From a virus: a DNA stretch of 32,331 nt. The notes beneath the pieces are model-generated. The model did no database searches. It had not been told where the DNA came from and was given only the letters and a program-made list of their open reading frames with translations. Position numbers and translations under genes: made by a program. The DNA lies in the IMG/VR virus record IMGVR_UViG_3300041991_000086, positions 1 through 32,331 of that record; one strand, written 5' to 3'. This document shows, piece after piece, positions 1-7,579 of the stretch (the stretch's first letter is position 1; each line of letters opens with the position of its first letter).

Positions 1-276
1 ATTGATTCTAATGAGTAACAAGTACTAAAAGCACTAACACCTATACTTGTTACACCTGAAGAAATTGTAATTGATTCTAATGAGTAACAAGTACTAAAAG
101 CACTAACACCTATACTTGTTACACTTGAAGGAATTGTAATTGATTCTAATGAGTAACAAGTACTAAAAGCACTAACACCTATACTTGTTACACTTGAAGG
201 AATTGTAATTGATTTTAATGAGTAGCAGGTATTAAAAGCGGCGGAAGATATATATGTTACTGTCGAAGGTACATTA
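1..276 (-). repeat. 69-bp tandem repeat encoding 23-residue LRR units
   Basis: Units begin at 1, 70, 139 and 208. The first three differ at only a couple of positions (for example cacctgaagaa versus cacttgaagga); the fourth is diverged. A 69-bp period equals 23 codons, so copies can be gained or lost in frame. The array continues past the left window edge. Confidence 0.93.
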
Positions 277-1037
277 CAACTATTAAGGTTATAGCAATAC
301 CTAAATACATAAACGGGAATAGTTGTTAAATTCGATGGTAGCGCTAAAGTTGTCAATGAAAAACAGTAGTTTAACCCAAATCTCGAAATTGTTACATTGC
401 TACCGCACAGCAACTTAGTAAGGGCGTACCTATAATTGGCATTTCCAAAAATTTGTGATGTACCGGAGTCAAGCCCAATTACCCAACTTACGGTACATTC
501 CACCCGTAAAACATAACTTCCATAATTCAAACCCGACAATGAAAATTGTCTTTTACCAGATCCTGTTGACGTTCCCAGTACACTATCATCTGCATCGTTA
601 TACACGGTAATTGTGCCTGAAGTTGGGAGGTCGCTAAATAATGACGGGCTTGTACCAGTAACCGCCGTTAGTGTAATGAACAGATAGCTATGCCCGTCGG
701 TAGTATTGTAAATTGCCCCTACATCAATGTCTGAAGTAACATTGTCATAATCGTTATTCCACTCGGCAAACGTAAGTAAGTCGTGTACCGGGGTTGCCGG
801 GGCTACAGCACTGCCGCCAGAGGCTACCAATTGCTCCTTCAAAATTGTGCCGTCAAAGTCGATAAACCGTACAAGGTAATCGCCCGTTCCTCCACCACCT
901 TGAGTAATCTCCCCAATCTTAGCCGCATACCCATCCAGCGTTACCGCTGCATCAACAGTAACGCCTTTGGCCTCAATAGCAGCCTTCATAGCGGCCTTGC
1001 TGTTTTGTAATCGTGTTATTTCGCTTGCTACGGTCAT
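1..1037 (-). CDS. Leucine-rich-repeat (BspA-type) tail-fibre-position protein, 3' end outside the window
   Basis: The frame starts at ATG 1037, overlapping the stop of the gene before it (TAATG), and stays open to the window edge, so the protein is at least 345 residues and C-terminally incomplete. Residues 1-45 form a short helical head (MTVASEITRLQNSKAAMKAA...) as seen at the start of many phage LRR proteins. Next come a glycine linker, a segment around FIDFDGTILKEQ and LTFAEWNN resembling InlB/Flg_new-type beta repeats, and a beta-rich domain. From about residue 240 there are 23-residue BspA/TpLRR (LRR_5) repeats with the core SVTSIGVSAFSTC. The place after the baseplate genes points to a receptor-binding tail protein; the LRR would give a binding surface. 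That role is inferred. The last repeats are nearly identical in DNA, so copy number may vary. Confidence 0.8.
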   Translation of the reverse strand, partial: MTVASEITRLQNSKAAMKAAIEAKGVTVDAAVTLDGYAAKIGEITQGGGGTGDYLVRFIDFDGTILKEQLVASGGSAVAPATPVHDLLTFAEWNNDYDNVTSDIDVGAIYNTTDGHSYLFITLTAVTGTSPSLFSDLPTSGTITVYNDADDSVLGTSTGSGKRQFSLSGLNYGSYVLRVECTVSWVIGLDSGTSQIFGNANYRYALTKLLCGSNVTISRFGLNYCFSLTTLALPSNLTTIPVYVFRYCYNLNSCNVPSTVTYISSAAFNTCYSLKSITIPSSVTSIGVSAFSTCYSLESITIPSSVTSIGVSAFSTCYSLESITISSGVTSIGVSAFSTCYSLES

Positions 1038-1270
1038 TATAAAGCTGCTAATGAAGTTTGTATATCGCCCAACTGGTTAGCCCATTGCGCTTCTGTCATT
1101 ACCGGGTTGTCGGTGGTTGTATCAACGTAGCTTTGGTAGGCCGATTTTCCGGCTTGTCCGGGGTCGCCCTTATCGCGGTGAACCTCCACATCGCGGTACT
1201 CGTTTACCTGCGTGGCTTCAACCGCCATTTCCGTTTTGGTTACAAAAACCTCTATACTTCTTTCACTCAT
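1037..1270 (-). CDS. Small tail-fibre-associated protein with a short collagen-like segment
   Basis: A 77-residue protein between the baseplate fusion protein and the LRR tail protein, overlapping the latter start by one base. Residues 1-30 are beta-rich (SIEVFVTKTEMAVEA), followed by a collagen-like stretch (DKGDPGQAGKSAYQSYV) and then DNPVMTEAQWANQLGDI. The pattern G-KSAY-SY...TTTDNP..TE..W is one I recall from short tail-fibre or fibre-adaptor segments of Bacteroidetes phages. It may link the LRR protein to the baseplate; that is inferred from position. No enzyme motif is seen. Confidence 0.65.
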   Translation of the reverse strand: MSERSIEVFVTKTEMAVEATQVNEYRDVEVHRDKGDPGQAGKSAYQSYVDTTTDNPVMTEAQWANQLGDIQTSLAAL

Positions 1271-1283
1271 CTCTTTTCAGTCT

Positions 1284-1964
1284 TTACAAATCGTCGGTAA
1301 CGGTTACAGCTCCTTCAATCCAAGTTTCAACAACGTTGTTTTCAAAAGTCACTTCAACGTCGTAATTGTACGTTCCGCTGGTTAAAGGGCAAATCATTGC
1401 GTCAACCCTAAAGAGGCCGTCAACCGCATTGGTAATGGTAATACCCGCCACGGTTGTAAGCGTTAACGAAATGGTGCTTTGCCCCTGCCGTTTAAACTTC
1501 ATGGTAATTGTTGCCCCGGTTAAGTCAACCGGTTCGCCATTCAACTTCAGCCGGTAGCCAAATGCGGCCACGGTGTCGCCATGCTTCCAAGGCGGAGTTA
1601 TGTTGTAAATAAGTGGTGTCATAATTTCTGGTATTATTGAATTATCGGGTTCAGCAAAATGCGGCACTACCGGGTACACATCGTAAAAGGCATCAGCCAC
1701 CAGCTGTCCGCTGGCATCAACCTTAACGCTGTTCACTGTTTGGCCATCCTGTATAAACTTTCGGCGCACCATCCGGAGCATTGCTTCAGGGGTTTCGTCG
1801 TTTATGAAATCGTGAATGCCCACGCCAGTGGTTGGCGAATGCTTAAGTTCGCCCATGCCCGTAAAAAGCAGATCGCGCTGATGAGCCACCGTACTTTCAA
1901 CGTAATGTATGTCGCCCGCTGTAAGGTCGATATCGCCGTTCGTATCTTGTCTGAAATCAATCAT
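1284..1964 (-). CDS. Baseplate protein: gp25/gp46-like N-terminus with Ig-like BppU-type C-terminus
   Basis: 226 residues. The N-terminal ~110 residues (MIDFRQDTNGDIDLTAGDIHYVEST...HQRDLLFTGMGELKHSPTTGVGI in outline) have the layout of small Mu gp46/T4 gp25-like wedge proteins: a beta start, then a region on matching a row of equations with conserved GELK..P..G. Residues ~118-226 (HGDTVAAFGYRLKLNGEPVDLTGATITMKFK) resemble the Ig-like N-terminal domain of BppU-type upper-baseplate proteins (D.TF.L.LNG.P.DLTGATI.M). The two parts are in one frame, so this looks like a wedge/fibre-adaptor fusion. It lies between the spike gene group and the fibre genes. Family assignments are from motif memory. 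Confidence 0.65.
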   Translation of the reverse strand: MIDFRQDTNGDIDLTAGDIHYVESTVAHQRDLLFTGMGELKHSPTTGVGIHDFINDETPEAMLRMVRRKFIQDGQTVNSVKVDASGQLVADAFYDVYPVVPHFAEPDNSIIPEIMTPLIYNITPPWKHGDTVAAFGYRLKLNGEPVDLTGATITMKFKRQGQSTISLTLTTVAGITITNAVDGLFRVDAMICPLTSGTYNYDVEVTFENNVVETWIEGAVTVTDDL

Positions 1965-1983
1965 AGTAATTAGTCATTGGTCA

Positions 1984-2214
1984 TTAGGAAATTGTTCCTG
2001 TACCTGGTCCCGTTGTCGCACCGGTTTGCGCCGCCGGGCTTCCTGCCGTGGCCACCGGTATTCCGGGGTTTACCGTAATGGTTGCCGTTTTAATGTAGGC
2101 ATCAACCCTGTTGGCAACCGCCTCAGCCACTTTAGCCGCTGCGTCATCACTTCCAAGGTTTATACTTTTAAAATCGGCCTCCAATTGGGCTTTTAATGTT
2201 GCTGATACTAACAT
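1984..2214 (-). CDS. Small conserved phage protein with a Gly/Thr/Pro-rich tail
   Basis: 76 residues. The N-terminal half (LKAQLEADFKSINLGSDDAAAKVAEAVANRV) is helical; the last ~30 residues are rich in Gly, Ala, Thr and Pro (PGIPVATAGSPAAQTGATTG). The place between spike and gp25-like genes makes it a candidate baseplate or spike accessory protein. I do not recognise a named family. The upstream 130-bp gap carries a pair of GC-rich palindromic repeats, so it may not be tightly cotranslated with the spike gene. Confidence 0.6.
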   Translation of the reverse strand: MLVSATLKAQLEADFKSINLGSDDAAAKVAEAVANRVDAYIKTATITVNPGIPVATAGSPAAQTGATTGPGTGTIS

Positions 2215-2218
2215 ATAC

Positions 2219-2253
2219 GGCCTCCCCGACCCCTCCCAAGGAGGGGCTTTTGG
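2219..2253 (-). repeat. GC-rich palindromic repeat (CCCCTCC-type), copy A
   Basis: Reading the minus strand it begins AAGCCCCTCCTTGGGAGGGG and continues GTCGGGGAGG, very close to the copy at 23884-23915. It sits in inverted orientation to copy B, 70 bp away, as in a REP doublet. It may act as a processing or termination hairpin. Confidence 0.75.
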
Positions 2254-2316
2254 TTTCGTTCGTAATTATTGCTTTCGTTCATTGCTCTAAATTTTTAAAT
2301 TTATTCTACCGCCACA

Positions 2317-2347
2317 GCCTCCCCTTGGGGGAGGTTGGTGGGGCTTT
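2317..2347 (+). repeat. GC-rich palindromic repeat (CCCCTCC-type), copy B
   Basis: GCCTCCCCTTGGGGGAGG followed by TTGGTGGGGCTTT. It abuts the stop codon of the spike gene (TTA at 2346-2348) and faces copy A across an AT-rich 63-bp spacer. Confidence 0.75.
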
Positions 2348-2966
2348 AGTGTTTAATTAATTCATCCTTTATACTATCGACCGTTGTTACCGGCTGTATG
2401 GGTTGCGACGCCCAACTTGTTACCGCTCCCTTTAATACCGCGCCGCCATCCATTGGCGCAGGTATCCAAGTGGTAAATACTTGTTTCAGGCTGTTAATCT
2501 CACCTTCAATTGAGCTGATCTTATCAACCAACTTATTTATATCGGTTGCAAAGCTCCCTTTGTCGCCAGCGTTAAAGGTTATGGCCTCCTCAGTTATTTC
2601 AATCGACCGTTCCTTAATCCGGAGGAAAATCTTTTCAGTATCGAAAGTGATTTCCATATCTTCGGTATAGGTGAAAATGATCTTGTCAATTTCGGAAAAC
2701 ATCGAAACAAAGAACTCGTTTGCCCCCCTGATCCGGCTTATCAGCACAATGCTGTCAATGGCGGGAATAAAACAAAAGCCTTTCTTTTCTTTATCGATGA
2801 TCGATCTTAGCCTTACATCTTCAATAATCAAATCGTTATCTAAATCAACCTTGCAGGTGAATTCCTCTTCATCCACCTCGGTAACTTTAGCCTGTATGGT
2901 TGCCGGTTCTGATCCCTGAAGCTCCCTGATCCTCCGCTGTAACTCTTCTGCCGTTCGTCCCATCAC
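2346..2966 (-). CDS. Baseplate spike protein (gpV/gp45-like)
   Basis: 206 residues. The N-terminus is helical (TAEELQRRIRELQGS), followed by an OB-fold-like beta region (ATIQAKVTEVDEEEFTCKVDL...IPAIDSIVLISRI), the layout of Mu gp45/P2 gpV central spikes. The middle alternates short beta strands (KIIFTYTEDMEITF, KIFLRIKERSIEIT), consistent with a triple beta-helix stalk; a helical segment and a Pro/Gly-rich end follow. Its start overlaps the hub gene stop by 4 bp (ATGA type), so translation is probably coupled. The spike caps the tail tube and punctures the outer membrane during injection. Confidence 0.75.
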   Translation of the reverse strand: MMGRTAEELQRRIRELQGSEPATIQAKVTEVDEEEFTCKVDLDNDLIIEDVRLRSIIDKEKKGFCFIPAIDSIVLISRIRGANEFFVSMFSEIDKIIFTYTEDMEITFDTEKIFLRIKERSIEITEEAITFNAGDKGSFATDINKLVDKISSIEGEINSLKQVFTTWIPAPMDGGAVLKGAVTSWASQPIQPVTTVDSIKDELIKH

Positions 2967-3931
2967 ATTTTTATTCCAAGTTCAACAATACGGCGTGCGC
3001 CACTGGTCGAGAATGTTACTTCGGTACTCTCAATGTAATAATTGCCACTCCGGGCAGTATATAGGTTGTCTTCCAAAATTGCCTTCATTGTTGGTTCAGC
3101 ATAAGGTTGCAACATTGTGGTGATCTTGCCCCGGTAACCATCGTAGGTATTCCTCTTCAGCTCCTGATTGGCCAGTTCCTTCAGTGCGGCCATATCTGGC
3201 ACATCGTAGAAATTGAGCGTTTTCACCTCACCTCCCTTGTCGCCAACCGTTGCTTCAATCTTCGACCCATCGCGGTCGTAGCATATTGCCTTCACCTCAA
3301 CAATCAAATCTGAAGCATTGTAATACTTCAGATCACCATCATTTAGCACATTCCACCTAAGCCTGTATTTTACCTTGCCTCCCGTTACATCGTTGGCTTT
3401 ACAGGCGTTTAGCTTGCCATCGTTGTCAATGAATATTGTCAAACCGTAATCGCGTTTTAGCAACTCAAGGGCAGAGTATCCCGATTTGTTATTTAGCACA
3501 AAGTTCTTCAGCTTCAGATTAACCACCGTACCCAATTTTACACCAGTACCTTTGACAACTTCTGTCAAAACATCGCTCAACGTGCCGCTTGGCCAGCTCT
3601 TTTGTATGTTGGTTTCTCGTAGCTTATAAGCCCATCCTTCACACTCAATTTCAAGTGGCGTTTTATAATTAACCCGGCGAACAAAGCCGCTAAACTCGTT
3701 TTTTAGGTTGTCGCCATAACCAAGGTTGATCGATACAGTATCGCCAACCTTGATTTGCCGGGCCGTTTCAATCCGGGTCTTCTCCTTTCCCTTCTGGCGC
3801 AACACAGCTGTTACTGGCAGTTTTATGGTTGCCGTTGTAGCTATCTCGCGCACACTGCGTTTAATGTTCACATCGTTGCAGCCCCGCATCGATGCGCTAC
3901 CTATGGTCATATTGCAGTTAAGGGTTGGCAT
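2963..3931 (-). CDS. Baseplate hub protein (gpD/gp27-like)
   Basis: 322 residues, just downstream of a DUF6046-like gene and upstream of the spike. Order of features: an N-terminal strand-rich domain (NCNMTIGSASMRGCNDVNIKR), a KVGDTVSINLGYGD segment and a FSGFVRRVNY...IECEGWAYKLRE block, which match the usual late-control-D/T4 gp27 layout (K.GD.v.i.lGy, fsG.v..v, i.ceD..y.Lk). A ALELLKRDYGLTIFIDNDGKL block follows, then a C-terminal domain. It forms the trimeric ring joining tube and spike. The size is typical for hub proteins. Confidence 0.75.
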   Translation of the reverse strand: MPTLNCNMTIGSASMRGCNDVNIKRSVREIATTATIKLPVTAVLRQKGKEKTRIETARQIKVGDTVSINLGYGDNLKNEFSGFVRRVNYKTPLEIECEGWAYKLRETNIQKSWPSGTLSDVLTEVVKGTGVKLGTVVNLKLKNFVLNNKSGYSALELLKRDYGLTIFIDNDGKLNACKANDVTGGKVKYRLRWNVLNDGDLKYYNASDLIVEVKAICYDRDGSKIEATVGDKGGEVKTLNFYDVPDMAALKELANQELKRNTYDGYRGKITTMLQPYAEPTMKAILEDNLYTARSGNYYIESTEVTFSTSGARRIVELGIKM

Positions 3932-3932
3932 G

Positions 3933-4475
3933 CTAGTTTATCTCTAATTCAAAGTATTGATCACTCACACAGTCAATCTGTATTACCTGGGCGTGTTGTA
4001 TGCCCTTCATGTCGGGCATAGAAAAACCTTTAAGCACAACCATGTCGCTAAAGTCTCCAGTGTCATCAGTAAAGATTATATCAGTCAAAGCGTTTTTTAT
4101 CCTCACAGATTCGTTTTTATTCCAAAGCTTCATAAACGCGGCCACTTCTTCTTCAGGGTAGTCGTTCGACTCATCGTTGATCCAAAGCCCGGTAATTTTT
4201 ATGTCATAGTCCTCAATGTTGATCAGCTCCTTAATGGTTCCTTTCCTTCCAACCATTGGGGTTTCAACTATATTTTTCTTGCCGGTTACTGTAATAAGTG
4301 CGTTGGGTATCTCGAGATCACCAATCGTTACTGGCAAATACTCAAGCGTTCCCAGTTTTGTTTTCTTCCAAAGCGCAGTGCCTGAACTGGAATACTCCTT
4401 TTCCTCCACTGCATCGGAATATTGCTTCCCAAGCGTTTTTCCGTATATTTTCGATATGTCGAATATGTTGGCCAT
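3933..4475 (-). CDS. DUF6046-like tail/baseplate protein
   Basis: 180 residues. The segment IPNALITVTGKKNIVETPMVGRKGTIKELI with the following IEDYDIKITG matches what I recall as DUF6046, found beside tape-measure and hub genes in Bacteroidetes contractile phages. It starts one base into the tape-measure stop (TAATG), so it is translationally coupled, and it is followed by the hub gene one base later. The likely role is the connector between tube/tape measure and hub, like Mu gp43-gp44 or LysM adaptor proteins. No LysM motif is obvious. Confidence 0.65.
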   Translation of the reverse strand: MANIFDISKIYGKTLGKQYSDAVEEKEYSSSGTALWKKTKLGTLEYLPVTIGDLEIPNALITVTGKKNIVETPMVGRKGTIKELINIEDYDIKITGLWINDESNDYPEEEVAAFMKLWNKNESVRIKNALTDIIFTDDTGDFSDMVVLKGFSMPDMKGIQHAQVIQIDCVSDQYFELEIN

Positions 4476-7375
4476 TAGCTCAATAATTTTAGGATCTCTT
4501 CGGCTAAATTGTCGCGCAAAACCTTTACTACTGCATCGGCAATATTGCCGGGCAATGTTTCAACGCCACCGGTGTTCTGAATCGTGATATTCTGAATAGT
4601 AATGTTGATTGTTGGGGCAACCCGTTGGGGCATCCCTTGCGGTTGCCCAATTATTGGGGCAACCTGTTGGTGCAACCCTTGCGGTTGCCCAGGAGCTGCT
4701 TCACGCTCAACCGTGCGCTCAACAAATGTCTTTTCATTAACGGCCTGCATAGCCTCGCTGGCTTTTGCAGGCATTCCACTCATGGCCGCGATGATGGCCA
4801 CCGAAGCGGCTATTTTGCCCAATGTGGTACCTATGCCGGTAACAAGTTCAAACATGGTAGCTTTTGGCTCTTCTTTGGTGAAATTCTGAACTACCGAAGA
4901 TGAGTTGCTTAGGTTACGAGTGGCATCATTGGCCACACTTTTATCAAGTACCGAATTGTCATTAACAACGCTGTTCGATGTTTTTGAGTAATCTGGAGCA
5001 TTGTTTATAGCTGTTTTTGAGTAATCTGGAGCATTGTTTATCGAGGTGGTTTCTGATGCCTGCCCTGCTAAACTCGAAGCAATGGCCGTATATGAACTAT
5101 CCTCTTTTTTATTCACCCTGTCAAGCCACTCCGAATAAGTGTTCCCGCCATCTCCTCCGGTGGCTGAGCGTGTCGAAGCCTTACCTTTCTTCCCGTCAGT
5201 GAAATCCAATTCCGCAGGGTTAACGGTGTATTTTGGGGTTATTTCGTCCATGTCGGGCGTTGCCTCGGTGGCCAAACCTGCCAACCCTTTTTTGTTCTTT
5301 TTATCTTCCTGTTCCTGCCTGAATTTGTCTATTCCTTTTTGTTTGCCTTCAGCCCACGCATCGCCAACGTTTTCGTACTTTTCGTTTTTGAACAGTTTTC
5401 CCCATAACTTTTGAATGGGTTCGATCAACTTCTGTACTTTGCCCAGTATGCGGTCAAACATCGCTTGTATAGGTGCCCACACTTTTTCTTCTAACCATCC
5501 TGCCAAATCAGGAAAAATCTTCATTAACAACGTGAATGGCCAGAACATGATCTTTGCCCCAAGCCTGAAAGCACTTCCAACAAAATCCCAGAAACTTGTG
5601 AATTTCAAACCCACCATCTCAAGAATGCCGGTTATCCAGTTCCATGCCCCGGAGAACACTTCGCCAAACCATTGCACACCGGCTGCAATGCCGTTCCAAA
5701 CCGAGCCGAAGAAAGTGCCAAGCGGTGCCAGTACCGAGTATTTCACCCAATCAATAACGCTGCCAATAGCAAGAAAAACAGGTTTGATAAGGCTATCCCA
5801 AACTATGCCGAAGAAAACACCTATGTTGTGAAAAATGGCTTTTACCGATCCCCACAAGCCGCCCATCATTCCTCTAAACCATTCGCTTTTATTCCAAAGA
5901 ATTGAAAACAAAGCAATCAGTGCCCCAATTATTGCAGCAATCCAGCCAATAACCGGAATGGCTTTAAATGCCATTCCAACACCCTTAAGGGCTATTGCAA
6001 ACATACCCGCCGCTCCCGATGCCACACCCATGGCCCCGCTCATAAGCATAGTGCCAACTGTGCCCTGGGCCATTGCATTTCTTACCTTCAGTAGTTGTCC
6101 CTTCAAGTAATTCATTACCGCCCCGCTAATGGCAGCCGCCCCATTGTATAACCACATAGCAGCAGCCGAAGCTTTTTGCCAAAATGCCTGTGCTTTTTGT
6201 ACTACCACAAACTTTTTGGTTGCAATACCAGCGGCATCGGTTACCGCCACAGTAGCAAACATTTTTGTTGTCATCCACTGTATGGCCTGGCCAGCACCGC
6301 CAAGTACTGGTGTAAATTGCATGATGGTGCTCGATGCCTGGGCAGCCGTTTGAATGTAGGGCAGCATGGGTTTGGTACTCTCAAAAAAGCTAATGCCAAA
6401 GTCCTTGACCTTTGCTTTCATAATGTCCATGCGGTGGGAAAAAGTGGCGTTCCTGATTTCTGCCTGCTCCATGGCCACATTCGTTCCGGTGACCTGGGCG
6501 GTCATCTCTTCAACGGCCAGCGCATTCTTTGCAAGGAATTGGGCTGCTGCTATGTTCTCAGCCCCAAAGGTTTTGGCCATAAATGTGGCATCGCCCATTT
6601 TAGGGGCCAACCCGGCCAAAGCATCCGAAAGCTTGGTTACTTTAAAATCAACCCCAAGATCGGTCTGCATCTTCAACAGCACGTTCCTTAGTGCTGTTCC
6701 AGCCTCTGAACCTTTAATGTTCATCTTCGACAGAACCTCGAGCGCGCCTGCCGTGCTCTCAACACTTAGCCCGGCAGCGGCAGCCGATGCACCGGCCACC
6801 TTGAACGACTGTGCCAGATCGGGTATTTCGGCAGCCCCGTATTTTGCCCCGGCAGCCAGCACATTTATAACCCGGTTTGCCTCGCCGGCAGCAAGGCCAA
6901 ACTGGTTAATTGTCCCGGCCATTGCATCTGCTGAACCTTGTATCGAAAGCCCCGATGCTTGGGATAATGTTATGGTTTTGGAATGCAGGTTGTTCAAACC
7001 TTCCATCCCTATTTTTGAGACATCAATTTGAGAGGCCAGCAGCTTATAGGCTTCAACAGCACCTGAAGCTCCAAGTCCGCTCTCTTTTCCTACTTCCCTT
7101 GATATTTTGCCAAGGTCTTTAAGCTCCTGCCCTGCTATCCCGGTTATCGAAGAGAGGTCGGCCATCGACGATTCAAACTCAACCCCCGGAGCGGCCATGC
7201 GCTCAATTGCTGCCGCATTGCGCTCAAAAAGCTCAGTTGTTTGGTTTACGGCCATGGCCGACTGCGAAAACATGGCAACGCCCATGTAAGCCGTTGCTGC
7301 CCCTTTGCCAATCTTGCTCAGTACTGGACTAACCTTGTCAACCGCGTTTAATATGTATTCGTAAACCTTGGCCAT
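4475..7375 (-). CDS. Tail tape measure protein
   Basis: 966 residues, the longest gene. The N-terminal ~330 residues match TP901-type tape measures (EFESSMADLSSITGI, ASGLSIQGSADAMAGTINQFGL, STAGALEVLSKMNIKG, GTALRNVLLKMQ). The middle has long hydrophobic or amphipathic stretches (AIPVIGWIAAIIGALIALFSIL near residue 470) and repeated Trp-rich blocks (WNGIAAGVQWFGEVFSGAWNWI), expected for membrane insertion during injection. The C-terminal part is low complexity with two in-frame repeats: NNAPDYSKT twice (DNA 4981-5041) and GQPQG...VAP twice (about 4610-4691). A GTGTCGAAGCC element lies in frame near 5170. Its start is 6 bp beyond a strong terminator-like hairpin. Length sets tail length. Confidence 0.9.
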   Translation of the reverse strand: MAKVYEYILNAVDKVSPVLSKIGKGAATAYMGVAMFSQSAMAVNQTTELFERNAAAIERMAAPGVEFESSMADLSSITGIAGQELKDLGKISREVGKESGLGASGAVEAYKLLASQIDVSKIGMEGLNNLHSKTITLSQASGLSIQGSADAMAGTINQFGLAAGEANRVINVLAAGAKYGAAEIPDLAQSFKVAGASAAAAGLSVESTAGALEVLSKMNIKGSEAGTALRNVLLKMQTDLGVDFKVTKLSDALAGLAPKMGDATFMAKTFGAENIAAAQFLAKNALAVEEMTAQVTGTNVAMEQAEIRNATFSHRMDIMKAKVKDFGISFFESTKPMLPYIQTAAQASSTIMQFTPVLGGAGQAIQWMTTKMFATVAVTDAAGIATKKFVVVQKAQAFWQKASAAAMWLYNGAAAISGAVMNYLKGQLLKVRNAMAQGTVGTMLMSGAMGVASGAAGMFAIALKGVGMAFKAIPVIGWIAAIIGALIALFSILWNKSEWFRGMMGGLWGSVKAIFHNIGVFFGIVWDSLIKPVFLAIGSVIDWVKYSVLAPLGTFFGSVWNGIAAGVQWFGEVFSGAWNWITGILEMVGLKFTSFWDFVGSAFRLGAKIMFWPFTLLMKIFPDLAGWLEEKVWAPIQAMFDRILGKVQKLIEPIQKLWGKLFKNEKYENVGDAWAEGKQKGIDKFRQEQEDKKNKKGLAGLATEATPDMDEITPKYTVNPAELDFTDGKKGKASTRSATGGDGGNTYSEWLDRVNKKEDSSYTAIASSLAGQASETTSINNAPDYSKTAINNAPDYSKTSNSVVNDNSVLDKSVANDATRNLSNSSSVVQNFTKEEPKATMFELVTGIGTTLGKIAASVAIIAAMSGMPAKASEAMQAVNEKTFVERTVEREAAPGQPQGLHQQVAPIIGQPQGMPQRVAPTINITIQNITIQNTGGVETLPGNIADAVVKVLRDNLAEEILKLLS
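4981..5041 (-). repeat. Two 28-bp identical direct repeats (period 33) in the tape-measure gene
   Basis: Copies at 4981-5008 and 5014-5041 are identical; the 33-bp period is 11 codons, so the reading frame is kept. They encode the repeated NNAPDYSKT motif. Slippage here would change tape-measure length slightly. Confidence 0.85.
5162..5181 (+). repeat. TGAGCgTGTCGAAG-type dispersed element in tape measure
   Basis: GGCTGAGCGTGTCGAAGCC is an imperfect palindrome related to TGAGCCTGTCGA copies at 18256 and 18383. It is read through in frame by the tape measure gene (KASTRSATG). Confidence 0.5.
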
Positions 7376-7380
7376 TTGTT

Positions 7381-7413
7381 AAAAAAACGGGTTTAATCAA
7401 TGTTTAAACCCGT
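7381..7413 (-). terminator. Rho-independent terminator between tail chaperones and tape measure
   Basis: On the minus strand ACGGGTTTAA (7404-7413 side) pairs with TTAAACCCGT across a 7-nt loop, a perfect 10-bp stem, followed by seven T. The second chaperone stop codon lies at the loop. The tape-measure ATG begins 6 bp after the T run, so readthrough here would set tape-measure expression. Confidence 0.8.
7391..7409. repeat. Paired TTTAA motif, copy 1 of 6 (11-bp period)
   Basis: GTTTAATCAATGTTTAAAC: a near copy of GTTTAAAC followed by a perfect one 11 bp on. It overlaps the terminator stem, so its inclusion in the motif family is the least certain of the six. Confidence 0.4.
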
Positions 7414-7579
7414 TCTCGTTTTTTAGTTGTTGTTGTATTGTTCTTACTTTAATTGCCCACTCCTCATCGCTCAAGGCAGCGGGATCGATACCGGGCAAAT
7501 AGCGTTGTATCAAATAGTCGCCGAAGTCAATATCGTTTATGGTTTTCACAAACGATTCTGCGGCTTCTAAAGCTCCTTT
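7397..7579 (-). CDS. Downstream tail-assembly chaperone segment, probably made by -1 frameshift
   Basis: This 60-codon frame has no ATG. It is open only from just after a TAG lying 12 nt before the stop of the gene at 7567, so a -1 shift must happen inside GTAAAGGAGCTTTAG. The encoded residues (KGALEAAESFVKTINDIDFGDYLIQRY...LSDEEWAIKVRTIQQQL) read as a real protein with a helical end. Tail-chaperone pairs just upstream of the tape measure commonly use a -1 frameshift (Mu gp41/gp42, lambda gpG/GT). A slip of the AAG-decoding tRNA to AAA at A-AAG is the likely site. The alternative is an independent GTG start giving 47-48 residues. Confidence 0.6.
   Translation of the reverse strand, partial: KGALEAAESFVKTINDIDFGDYLIQRYLPGIDPAALSDEEWAIKVRTIQQQLKNENGFKH

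Noticed and set aside
1-240. CRISPR array suggested by regular repeats
   Set aside because: Repeats are contiguous with no unique spacers, period is 69 bp (23 codons) and they translate into LRR units.
6366-7031. Plus-strand 221-residue frame inside the tape measure
   Set aside because: Complete overlap with the well-supported tape measure; the content is an antisense shadow.
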